Source of the DNA: Phymatolithon calcareum
Taxonomy: Eukaryota; Rhodophyta; Florideophyceae; Hapalidiales
Length of the DNA: 64,000 nucleotides
Direction of reading: 5' to 3'
Assembly: GCA_977006965.1 (NCBI GenBank)
Contig: OZ345352.1
Location: 3,410,001 to 3,474,000 of the forward strand
Both the position numbers and the translations under genes were made by a program. Numbering within the stretch: position 1 is the stretch's first letter; the number at the start of each line of letters is the position of its first letter. The notes beneath the pieces are model-generated. The model did not search any database. It was not told where the DNA came from and saw nothing but the letters and a program-made list of their open reading frames with translations. This document shows positions 22,937-33,384 of the stretch, in pieces.

Positions 22937-23359
22937 TTTGATCCGTGTTTTCTTGTGCACGTCATTCTATCTTGTTCAATCATTGGATGCTTCGGGGTCA
23001 ACTGTCGATGGATTTGTGCAATGGTGATTAATTCAATAAGTTAAACTTTAGGTCAACTTCTTCCGTTCCACAATTTTCATATGGTACGAAATCTGTGAAA
23101 TACAAAAATTGCCTTCATTTCTTTAGAAGCCCTGTTCTTTGCGTCATTTAGCTCTCAGTATACAAACAAGCAAGAGAGCAAGTGTCATAGGCTGTGCCGT
23201 GATCGGAGGACCAGAAAATCGACAGACGTAAATTAAGATGAGCGATTGTGCGTAAGTTCAATGTACGAGAGTGGGAACTTGCATTGGCATATTCTTCGAT
23301 GACAAAATCAAGCTAGTGCCATGTTGCTTGACACCTCCTTGCTGCCATGCAGCGTCAGA

Positions 23360-24250
23360 GCGGAAATGACCTCCGCGCCTAGAGCCTTCCATCCTCTCAA
23401 GAAAGTATTCTCATTGCTCTGTTGAGAAAGCCCATTGAATGCTCACATTACAGTCCTCCTCTTTGTACACGCTAGAAGCAGACACGGGAAACTTAGTGGC
23501 CCTCAGTACCCAGATATTCCACCGTCTATGAGTCCTGGATTTCATGAACTGGCTCGTGAGGTTTGCAGCCTCACCGGCCGCATGTTCTGGGTTTTATCTA
23601 ACATGCTTCGAATTGGTCTTTTCTGACTTTCGTAATGTTTTTCTCCACCAGCGCACCTACTTTCTTGAGTTCGTCTTCTAACGCTTGTAGATCTGTTCTC
23701 TCTGACCTTTTTCAAAGCTTCTGTCTTTTTCATGCAAACAGGTAGAGAATTTTGTTCCACAAGGTCTTGCATCGTCCAGGTCATGGCAGGTGGACGTTCA
23801 AGGCTTTCGAGCTTGGCAAGAAAATTTCGCACTCGGCATTCGACTCTCCTTCTTCATCATACTCGCTCAAACTTCCAGTGGCCAGGAATATGTTTCACTA
23901 ATGGCTCTTGCCGTTCGGCTTGGACATGTCAATACTACCGTTGATTCGAAATGTTCTCGTCATGTGACGCCTATTTTGTGGTTCAGAAATCGTTTCTTGG
24001 CCAGCATGAGCTCCGTGTTTTTGTCTAAATCCAGCTAGAAGATGAGGACCTTCAAATTCCACTGACTTCGCAGGCATAATGTTGACTCGCTCCTCCTCTA
24101 TTCGTGAGGAACGTTGATTGCTCGATAACCTTATTCACCAGTTGTGTTTCGCCGCCCACGGCACAATGTTGACCCGGTTCAGTTTCCCTTCTACAGCATA
24201 ATCTCTGTCTCGAATCCTGCTCTTCCGCGGCGGAGTTTGAACAGGCATGT
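23360..24250 (-). mobile_element. LINE relic: endonuclease end and linker
   Basis: The minus strand aligns at low identity to the relic at 400-1095. Matching landmarks are the endonuclease-region CAGTTTCCC segment near 24180, TTCCACTGACTT near 24058, a KRFLNHKI-type segment near 23990, and linker residues (MTWTMQDLVEQNSLPVCMKK) near 23780. Many indels make it an old copy. Confidence 0.55.
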
Positions 24251-24698
24251 TTGACACTCGTTGTCCTCGACTCATCTGAAAGATGAAGTATTGTTATGGC
24301 CGGAAACAGGTATTTACTCAGTCCGTCATTTGAATCCCTTTGCTGTGCCACCGATTTTTCGCTCGTGTGCATCGCAATGTTTCACCCAAAGGTATAGGGA
24401 CAGCGACGAGAGATTGTTCGCACACTCATTTCTCTCATTTTCGTTCAGCCGGTGTTCATTTCCAGTTTTACGCATATGCTTCGTGCGCCCTTGCTTCCTA
24501 AATCCCTCGTTTCGCTGCACGACTTCCATCTCTCTTCCCAATACCTCCTGCGATCACAGCGGCAGGCGAACTCCGTGACTAACTTTGCCAACTGTGCTGC
24601 ATGCAAACTATACTAACTACCCCGACTTCCTTCCTCCAGGTGTGTGATGCACGTTGCGAACCTTGTTGGTCAGCTATATGAGGCATTTTCATCCGTGT

Positions 24699-25722
24699 AC
24701 GACTAAAGAAATCAAGGACGGCCGTGTACGAGTTGCGTACACTGGGAGTGTTCAAGAAAGGGCTGAGTATACAGAAGTGTATTCAGATATACAAGGCACT
24801 AGTACAGCCACGCTGGGAGTACGCAATGCACTTAACGCCCTGGACAGAAGACGTACAAAATGCCGTCAAGGAAGTAGAAGCACCATTCTTCAATCAAGTA
24901 TTCGGGCCACTGGCCCGAGGAAGGACGGATAGGCTCCGTCTCCTGTGCCGGATCCAGGCGGCCGCACATCGACGAGAAATGTTGGCCTTCAAAATGCTGA
25001 GAAGGAACAAGGCGAAAGAACGTATGTATTCAAATGAAGTGCCAGAAAGAAGAAACAACCATGAATGGCAGTACACGAAGAAAGATATCGCCGCGATGGA
25101 GACCAGAGAGCCGTTCGGTGAAGCTGTAAAGCATATCCAAGCAAAACAATCGTCGCAAGCACTTCGATCGAAATTTCTGGAAATGGAAGGAGACCGCCTA
25201 GAATCGAAGCGGAAAAGAAAGATACCATACGACAAAACAAGAGAATTGCCAGCAATCCTCAAGTTCCCCAAGGTGAAGCACAGACAACTCGCGCTGCAGT
25301 ATGCCTGTGGCAGATTCCCACAGGTGTCAACAACAAGTATGACTGAAGAATTCGGCACCAGAGCCAGAGAGCATATGGAGACCCTTGAACGCACGCTAGC
25401 AGGGTACGAACTCGAAGGAGAAAAACGACTGGAAACAGAAAAGGCGCTAGATGAGCTCTTACTATTTAGCAAGACACTCATAGAACGCATGGAGAACGAA
25501 GAAGGCCTGTATTAATCCGCAGAATGCAAGGCAAAAAGTGGTCGAGTCCAAGCACCAACAATCCCGTAGCGGACTGAGATAGGACTACTTTGAGTCCTGA
25601 TTTTTCCCGTCCGCGATTCTAGTGGACGTTTTGTGAGCTACACAAAGGTAGGTAGCACCAGAGGAAGCCTTGCCCATATCTTCGGAAGTCTGTGGGGCTT
25701 TTAAATAAACTTGAAAGGAAAA
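24699..25722 (+). mobile_element. Young 5'-truncated LINE, family B, with 14-bp TSD
   Basis: This covers the end of the RT and the ORF2 C-terminal domain in an uninterrupted frame ending at 25515 (QPRWEYAMHLTPWTEDVQNA; IPYDKTRELPAILKFPKVKH; final MENEEGLY). A 3' untranslated region ending TTTTAAATAAACTTGAAAGG plus A run follows. ATTTTCATCCGTGT flanks it at 24685-24698 and 25723-25736. The copy lacks endonuclease and RT catalytic motifs, so it is immobile. Confidence 0.92.
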
Positions 25723-26006
25723 ATTTTCATCCGTGTGCGGAGAGTGTATACAGAATTTTCGTTTTCGGTAGTAATCACAAATTTGATCTGCTCAGCCGCG
25801 GCCGCAGGCAGATTATCCGTGTGGAGGTGGAGAACGAATTCGTTCTCAAACTTCGGAGCATAGGTTCGAGTACGCTATACGCACGAATGGAGCACATGTA
25901 CATACGTCTTCAATTGTTCTCTATCTCCATGACGCATCGCCGCAAAAATTGAACTACTCACGTTTCTGAACAATGAGATGCTGTTCTAAAACAGTTTCAG
26001 ACGCTT

Positions 26007-26984
26007 GTGTTCAAGAAAGGGCTGAGTATACAGAAGTGAATTCAGATATACAAGGCACTAGTACAGACACGCTGGGAGTACGCAATGCACTTATCGCCCT
26101 GGACAGAAGACGTACAAAATGCCGTCAAGGAAGTAGAAGCAACATTCTTCAATCAAGTATTCGGGCCACTGGCCCGAGGAAGGACGGATAGGCTCCGTCT
26201 CCTGTGCCGGATCCAGGCGGCCGCACATCGACGAGAAATGTTGGCCTTCAAAATGCTGAGAAGGAACAAGGCGAAAGAACGTATGTATTCAAATGAAGTG
26301 CCCGAAAGAAGAAACAACCATGAATGGCAGTACACGAGGAAAGATATCGCCGCGATGGAGACCAGAGAGCCGTTCGGTGAAGCTGTAAAGCATATCTAAA
26401 CAAACCAATCTTCGCAAACACTTCGATCGAAATTTCTGGAAATGGAAGGAGACCGCCTAGAATCGAAGCGGAAAAGAAAGATACCATACGACAAGACAGG
26501 AGAATTGCCAGCAGTCCTCAAGTTCCCCAAGGTGAAGCACAGACAAATCGCGCTGCAGTATGCCTGTGGCAGATTCCCACAGGTATCAACAACAAGTATG
26601 ACTGAAGAATTCGGCACCAGAGCCAGAGAGCATATGGAGACCCTTGAACGCACGCTAGCAGGGTACGAACTCGAAGGAGAAAAACGACTGGAAACAGAAA
26701 AGGCGCTAGATGAGCTCTTACTATTTAGCAAGACACTCATAGAACGCATGGAGAACGAAGAAGGCCTGTATTAATCCGCAGAATGCAAGGCAAAAAGTGG
26801 TCGAGTCCAAGCACCAACAATCCCGTAGCGGACTGAGATAGGACTACTTTGAGTCCTGATTTTTCCCGTCCGCCATTCTGGTGGACGTTTCGTGAGCTGC
26901 GCAAAGGTAGGTAGCATCAGAGGAAGCCTTGCCCATATCTTCGGAAGTCTGTGGGGCTTTTAAATAAACTTGAAAGGAAAAAAA
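26007..26984 (+). mobile_element. Second young 5'-truncated LINE, family B, with 14-bp TSD
   Basis: Nearly identical to 24747-25722 over its whole length, but truncated at a different 5' point and flanked by its own duplication AGTTTCAGACGCTT (25993-26006 and 26985-26998). It is therefore an independent retrotransposition and not a segmental duplication. One in-frame TAA at 26397-26399 interrupts the frame where the first copy has CAA. Confidence 0.92.
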
Positions 26985-26999
26985 AGTTTCAGACGCTTA

Positions 27000-28079
27000 C
27001 CTTTTGCGTGATCGATCTTTCTGCGATAAAGAAATAAAAAAAGGATTGCACGCGATATTACTCACCAGGCTTCCGGTAGAGATGTCTGTGCACAGTGGTC
27101 GGTGGAATGGATGTCCTTGACAGGGGCGGATATTGTACGTGCTTACATGGAAGTTTTACAAGCGCAGTTCGTTAATGTGGACTTCAAGCATAACGGCAGA
27201 CATACAGCAGCGTTTTCTTGATCGAAAAGTTCGAACACTTGTTATTAGACCGCGTGTTACACCTGACACCCGCGCTCACGATCTCAGCTGGACGTCGTAG
27301 TTGCCTCGGACACTGCCACGGAAATGCGCAGACGTGGCACAGAGAGTGTTCTTCTTCTTCTTCTTTATGGTGTGTTTCTGAAGTTGTCCAAAAACAACTC
27401 CACATCCTTACGGCTATAGTTGTAGCGCCCGCTGTTATGTCGCTGTCCCAAGGCGGTCTCTTTTTCCTCTCGCGACTGTACGCCGCACAACTGTGATCTC
27501 GATAGTCATGCTGCTCGTAGTAGGTGATCTGTTGGGCCATACTTGCACGTGTCTCTCGTGTGTCTATGCGCTGCATCGCTGTCTTTTGCGTAGGTTGTAG
27601 TATATAAGCTAGTTAGTTCCTTCCTCTGAGTAAAGGAAGGTGGGGGAGTTCTGGATTTCGGCTCGATTGCTTGGATCAAGCACGCGCAATGTTCGCCTGA
27701 CAGTCCCTTCGACCACGCGGAGTCGGAGCTCTTCCCAACTTTCTTGGACGCAACCGTTTCGGCGCGCAAGCCAGTGCGTCGACAACCGCGTTCAAGTTTC
27801 CCTTTCCCTTTTTCGTGCGTCCGTGCGAAGGTCGACGGCCAAGCCATGGTCGCCGCCTAAAGACGGCGTCGTTTTCTCCTTCCTTTCTCTTTTTCCTTTC
27901 GTCATGTCGTAAGCGGCGCAGTGGACGTCCGTTCGACTAGTCTCCACGCTTATTCTTCTCCGTTTCCTCGAAGGCCCGCGCTCGTGTTCGTCCACACGAT
28001 TGCTGGAGTTACCGTATGGCAATCTTGCCCGTTTTGTGTTGCAAGTTGCGCTTATCATCTGGACCTAAGTGCTCCTCAC
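27000..28079. other. No gene seen
   Basis: Pyrimidine-rich stretches (CTT run near 27350, TTTCCTTTC near 27890) and short frames on both strands; no recognisable domain. Confidence 0.35.
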
Positions 28080-28327
28080 GTCGAGCTTCCGAGGCCCTGT
28101 TCGGCGTAGCCTCGCCCTCGTATCTCATCCATGCGACCGCTTGTGTTCCCGCAAAGCTGTGGAGTGTCCTCCGTGACCTGCATTACCGACTTCGCCCTGG
28201 TTCAAGTCGCGTCTATCTCTATTCACCCTCATCTACCTCGTCAAGCTTCTGAAGCCCTGTTCGGCGTAGCCTTGCGCTCGTGTTCTACGTTCACGACCGC
28301 TTGCGTTCCCGCAAAGCCATGGAGTAC
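28080..28327. repeat. Imperfect direct repeat of ~85 bp
   Basis: Two copies share CCCTGTTCGGCGTAGCCT and TTCCCGCAAAGC at about 28092-28160 and 28255-28320, offset about 160 bases. A weaker third copy may lie near 27970. Purpose unknown. Confidence 0.6.
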
Positions 28328-28964
28328 TACGATGGTGGACGCCTATTTTGTCCGCTGGTCTGGAGGTTTTGTTTGCTTGTCTTTCTTTCCTTCTCTTTTG
28401 TCTTGTCTCTCCCGCTCTTTTCGTCTCTCTCCTCTCTTGGGCTTTTCTCTCCCATGTGGCGTCGGGTTCTTTGGAGCCTGGCGCTACAATAGTAGAGTTT
28501 AACATATACGAGTGGTACTTGATGTCACAACCAGGGCTACTAGCAAGTAGATTTTTATTGATTGCTAGATACAGTGCAATTCGATTTGCAAGTAGCAGTC
28601 CCGGCGATTGTCTGCAAGTTGTATTGCAAGTTGATAGCCTGCATTTATGACATGGGCCACGTCACGCAGCGCTGTATCCACACGTGGACTGAACGCCACG
28701 TCAGTACTGTAAACACTTGAATTGGTGCTCTACGTTTGTGACTATGATGGATTCGGCATAATACGTACCGAGATGGTACAGTATAAATTAGAGAGTGCAT
28801 GACATGCACTACATTGTGTCCGCTCAACACAGTCAAACATTTTGCAATTCGTATTGCAAGTAGGCGGGTTTTTTGCAGTCCCACTCCAGTACAAGTAGAT
28901 TGCAGTATACTGCAAGTCCAGTATACTGGATAGGACCCCTGGTCACAACAGCTCAAAGCTGCAC
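28328..28964. other. No gene seen; short repeated motifs
   Basis: CT-rich at 28370-28450. GCAATTCG followed by TTGCAAGTAG recurs near 28580 and 28855, and CAGTATACTG occurs twice near 28905. Confidence 0.35.
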
Positions 28965-29340
28965 AAAGTGCAGACCTTCGGAGATCTTAACATCAATATC
29001 AAGGTTTGGATTAACGTGTTTGTTCAGATTAGACACAAATCTTCCGTCGCCATCCTTCCAATGAATGACCCGGGTTGGAAACCATTTAGGATGGTTACGG
29101 TAGCTGGTCATCTCGTTACATTCCTTGATCTCCTGCTGTTCTCTCTTCCAGCTTCCTTGAGCATTGCGGAACACCACTTAGGGCAGAATCCATGTAGTAC
29201 CAGAAGATAATAGTCTTCTCGCATCGGCGAGGCCAGAGCACAGCTCTTGCCATTACAAAAAACCCTATGATGAAGCAGGGAAAATTCTAGACTGAGCTCT
29301 TGTCTCCTTGCAGAGTGTTGATTCGAGAAGGTGGTCATTC
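28965..29340 (-). repeat. Dispersed repeat D, copy 2
   Basis: Inverted relative to the copy at 7379-7740. The minus frame gives HPKWFPTRVIHWKDGDGRFV, then SNLNKHVNPNLDIDVK. Peptide conservation with copy 1 indicates a decayed coding region, probably of a transposon. Confidence 0.55.
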
Positions 29341-29530
29341 ACTCGTTTGGGATGCCGAGCAAGAGGTGGACTTTGGAAAATGTAACTCAAGGGGAGCAGT
29401 ACTAGCGCGAAGCAGATACGCGAGTACCAGGAATGGATCCATATCAGGAGCATTTAGAGGACCCCTAGATGTTGAATAATGTACACTTTGTGTAATTCGA
29501 ATAACCTGCAATAAACAAACAAACAAACAA
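29340..29530 (+). repeat. Dispersed repeat E, copy 1, with CAAA tail
   Basis: ACCCCTAGATGTTGA and the preceding region align with 50285-50480 (TCCCCTAGATGTTGA). The copy ends in (AAAC)n near 29511-29530, suggesting a retroposon 3' tail. Confidence 0.45.
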
Positions 29531-31330
29531 ATGGCGTGCATGAAGACAAAAGTATAGGAATTTTCGGTGATAACCATCGATTCATTGCGGGCAGCGAAGG
29601 TAGATGGACTGCGTTGCAACGAGTATAGCAAACCCTTAAAATGTAGCGATGCAGCGGTGTCGATTGAATAATTCTGTGTGCCCGCCTGTTCCAAATTCGC
29701 TTTTTAGCAGCGAGGTAAATTCAGTGAGTGTCACAGCTCTGCTCTGCATTGTCCCCGCATTCTGTGTTCAATTGGAATACTCGCATTCGCCAGCATGATT
29801 GGCGGAACTTCAATCTTTGCATTGTAGCGTTTCTCCTGGCAGCTTCGGTGCACACTGTATCTCCCCGCGAACAGCACTGTGTGCGTCTGGTCGATGAGCG
29901 CCAATTGCCAGGCGCGAACAAGACAGAAATGACAGTAGTGGATGCGGGAGGGGTGGAGACTACGGTAAGCGGTCATTGGCATTTGCTGGTCGAAGACGGG
30001 CGGGAGCCTTCGTTCCAACGCGTCCTCACAACTGCGAGCGAGCGCACAGGGGGTTGTCGATACTGTGTCGTCGACATGTGCTGTGTTACACTCTGCGCGC
30101 ATCGTCTCACAAGGACATGGCATGCGTGTGGGTGTGGCAAACAGGCGAGTTTACTAGTTGCCGACGTATTGCAACATTCTCAGTCAGTCGCTCACGCCAA
30201 AGGTCATAGGTATATGGTGGGCACGTGGAGTTGAAAGCATGTGGCAGGAAGAAGAAGGGTTTGTACTGTACCATGCGGATGCAGTTGAGGGAGATGGATT
30301 GTGGTTCGTGTAGGCGATTGAACCGAGTGCGTGTACTGTTTACCGGTTGTGGAAGTAATGTAGTTGTGGGTGGACTGAGGATTAATCCTCAACCCAACCA
30401 CAAGTGGTCCATTGTGTCGACTGCGGTCAGAGAAGTGCGATGTCAGGATTGTTTCATTTGCACTTAACATTTGTCAAAAAGTTGATCGAGTGTATATGAT
30501 AGTGGCCACTTCGTTTGCAGACATTAGAGAGCTCTCAGTGGGCGGTGATACAGTACTGTGTTGTTCCAATTGATCGTGTACAAGCGGCAGCTGTGTTTAC
30601 CTTCCCTGTGAGATGCACATTGCTTTTGTGATTCGGTCCATCGGTCGGTCGCTGTGGGTAGAGTACGGTGCATACTGCCCGTGTAAAAGCAGTGTAATAC
30701 GCCCTGTGGTTCAGTGCAGTGTACTGTCTACAGTACAGTATACTGTCAAATGCAATGTAAGCCGTTCTGTTTCACTAATACTGTACTGTATTGCAGAATT
30801 GCATGCAGATCTACTTAAGCCATCTCAGTTGTAGATTATTGTACTGTACCACGCAAAGAGCGTTTGCCGAAGGCATACTGTGCAGTTTTGTTGCGGGAAT
30901 GGTCTGTACAAACGGTGCGTGCCAAGATGAAGCGTGCAAAGTTAGTTGGCTCTGCAGAAAATTCAAGCAAATTGAATCTCGTCTCATTGCGGCTGTATCA
31001 GCCGTGAAACACAATGGCACCCACCAGAGAGCTGTACCTATCATATCCGAACCGTGGTAGTGTATGATGCACTTGCCCATTGCGTGCCGATTTCAGGCGG
31101 AGTCCCACCCACATGTGCATTGCCTCCACGACAGCCGCACAATCAATCCTGTGCTGGCAGCACATGTGACCATCAATCTGACACTTTCCACGTCTACGAT
31201 CCCAAGCATCACATAATCACACTGATCTCGTCGCCATGGAGCGGAGCAAGCACCGCACATTGATTGTTGAACATTCTAAGCGCTGGATACTTGCATGTGG
31301 GACGGGATGACAACGCAATGGTTGAAAATG

Positions 31331-31449
31331 TGTGTGTGGACTAGTACAGTGCCACTGTGAAGTCGATTCATTTTTCACGCTCACCACTGTAACAGTGGCA
31401 GTGGGAAACGTGAACAATGAATCGACTCCACACACACACACACACACAC
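31331..31449. repeat. Fold-back with CA repeat
   Basis: GTCGATTCATT (from 31362) pairs imperfectly with AATGAATCGAC (to 31426), and outer GTGTGTGTGGA pairs with the (CA)n at 31427-31449. This is an imperfect hairpin of about 35-bp inner arms. Confidence 0.5.
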
Positions 31450-32062
31450 GCGATTTGGTAGTGCAGTAATGGTGGTAAATTTACTTCGACCTCTCTGAGC
31501 ACGACTGAGTAATTGACGTCCTCATTTTTCAAAGTGATCAAAGACGCGGCATCATCATAGCTCCTTTTCGACATTTGTGGATGGCACTGGATTTGTTGCA
31601 CATGCTCGACAGCTCACTGTAGTTGCTGTTCATACCATTTAAAAGTCGCTCTTCAGAATACTCCAATTTTCACGCTTCTGAGTAATAGCACCCACCCACC
31701 CACCATCTCTCTAGACAGGCATATGATGTGAGGCGAGAGTCAAAAAGTTGGGGCACTTCACAGACTGACTGACTGAAGGCAGTGGCGGATAGCGATCGCA
31801 AATACTGCGCTACAGCGCCGTGCTACGTCCGCTTCGTGATGCGCATGCAATCGCCATTGACTACTACTATGGTCGCAGACAGACAAGATATAGGAAAGAA
31901 GAAAGCGGAAGCAAGAATGCGCACCTTCAGTTGAACGGACCTTTCCCGCTCGTGCACGGCGGGCGGGCGGGCGGTCAGATTTGGGGCAAGAAGCAGTATG
32001 ATAGGTCGGGTTTGGAAACACGGATTCAAAACCGCCCCGCTGGCACAGCGCCCCGTTCCCTC

Positions 32063-32088
32063 ATACAGTACTGTATACAGTACTGTAT
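32063..32088. repeat. 26-bp perfect palindrome
   Basis: Two head-to-tail ATACAGTACTGTAT units sharing bases give a perfect palindrome centred at 32075/32076. Related words occur at 30720-30790. Confidence 0.7.
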
Positions 32089-33384
32089 GATCGCTCTCGA
32101 GATTAATCACAGCGAACTTGAGTGATGCTGATGGCGGCGACGGGAGATCAGCTCTGAATAAACTGTTTGTGGGTCGCATGCGAGTCATTCACTGGTCCTT
32201 TTAGCATGGCCGACCGTACAGACCCGTCCCGCGCGCGGACGTACGTGTCCCGGAAATAGAAAATGGAGCGCTGTGTACTCAGTAATGACCGCAGGCAGAC
32301 GACGATCCCCATCAGCACCGGCACCATCGGAGCACAAACTTGTGTGTGGCACACCCAAGTTCGCTGCTCACGGGAGAGAAATGGGAAAAAACTGTTTCAG
32401 CAGGGATTATCCCCTACTTTCAGCTAGCTAGCTGCGCTTCCCAACGGAAAATATGTAGTGAATTTCGCATTGCTGTCCGCGCATACTGAAGGTATGTCCA
32501 GCACGGGGGGGCGAGCACAAATTTGGGGCGAGATCACGAATCAGATTCGTTGGTTGATGAAGGAAGGGAGATGACCGAATTCAGTTTTGGCATTTCTTTC
32601 ATACGCGTGCTGCAAATTTAGTTGCTCCCTATTGTCGGATTAATTTCTCGACCGACGAATTGCTGTCGACAGCAATCGTGTGCAGCAATGTCTGATTTGG
32701 CGTTCCAACAGTCGGCGCAATCAGCGCGCAATCTCACGCACGTGGAACGCTTTCTGTGCTGTGCGCATTAACACTTTTCGACTGCCATACCGGATCGAGA
32801 TGACCGTCCACCGTCAGGACAGCGCTCACAGCGTGTGCGCAGCAGCGCCGATGGCGCTTCACACTTTCTGATCCGCGTCAGACCTTCTTCAGCCTTCCGC
32901 TTTCTGTCTCGTTCCACATCTGCGCTCACTGCCACTCCTTCGACTGTGCTCGTCGCGCAACCTGAATTGCCCTGCGCGAGTGACTTTCCCCGCTCCCTTC
33001 CCCCGGTCCGCTCCGGAACATCTTCCTCCGTTCCACAATTCCGCCCGTAATGCCATACCACGCAACGTATGCCGTCGCCATATGATCCACTCTGGTCCAC
33101 AAACCCGCTCCATTCCCCACGTGCCACATTGCCGCCCCTTGCTTGCGCGATTCGTAGAATACACCGTGTTTGAAACATCGCTCATTGCTCCTCTCTCACC
33201 CGCTTGTCATACCGCGTTCCACACACACCGGACATTCAGCTGATCTGGCGCTGCGCCGTCTGCATCCTTTGTGTCATGCACACTCCCCGCCCTGCCGCCA
33301 CACATTAAAACATCGCCCGAAACAACCCGCACATCCTGCCGCACCGCAGGAGCACCCTCCGCGCAACCGCACGCCCACCGCAAA

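Larger units (their letters stand above)
29531..33384. other. Gene-poor region with many short palindromes
   Basis: No supported gene. The DNA holds an unusual number of ACAGTAC/GTACTGT words (30.7-30.8 kb, 32.06-32.09 kb), a (CA)n run at 31427-31449, and a Cys-rich frame near 30.25-30.47 kb of unknown meaning. From about 32.7 kb the sequence becomes CpG-rich towards the gene at 33385. Confidence 0.4.

Noticed and set aside
29728-30234. 168-codon plus-strand frame with hydrophobic segment
   Set aside because: Opens at GTG, no recognised domain; overlapping antisense frames are equally long.
33271-33384. Longer N-terminus for the coiled-coil gene
   Set aside because: It would start at GTG; the ATG at 33385 lies in AAAATG context and begins the charged region.
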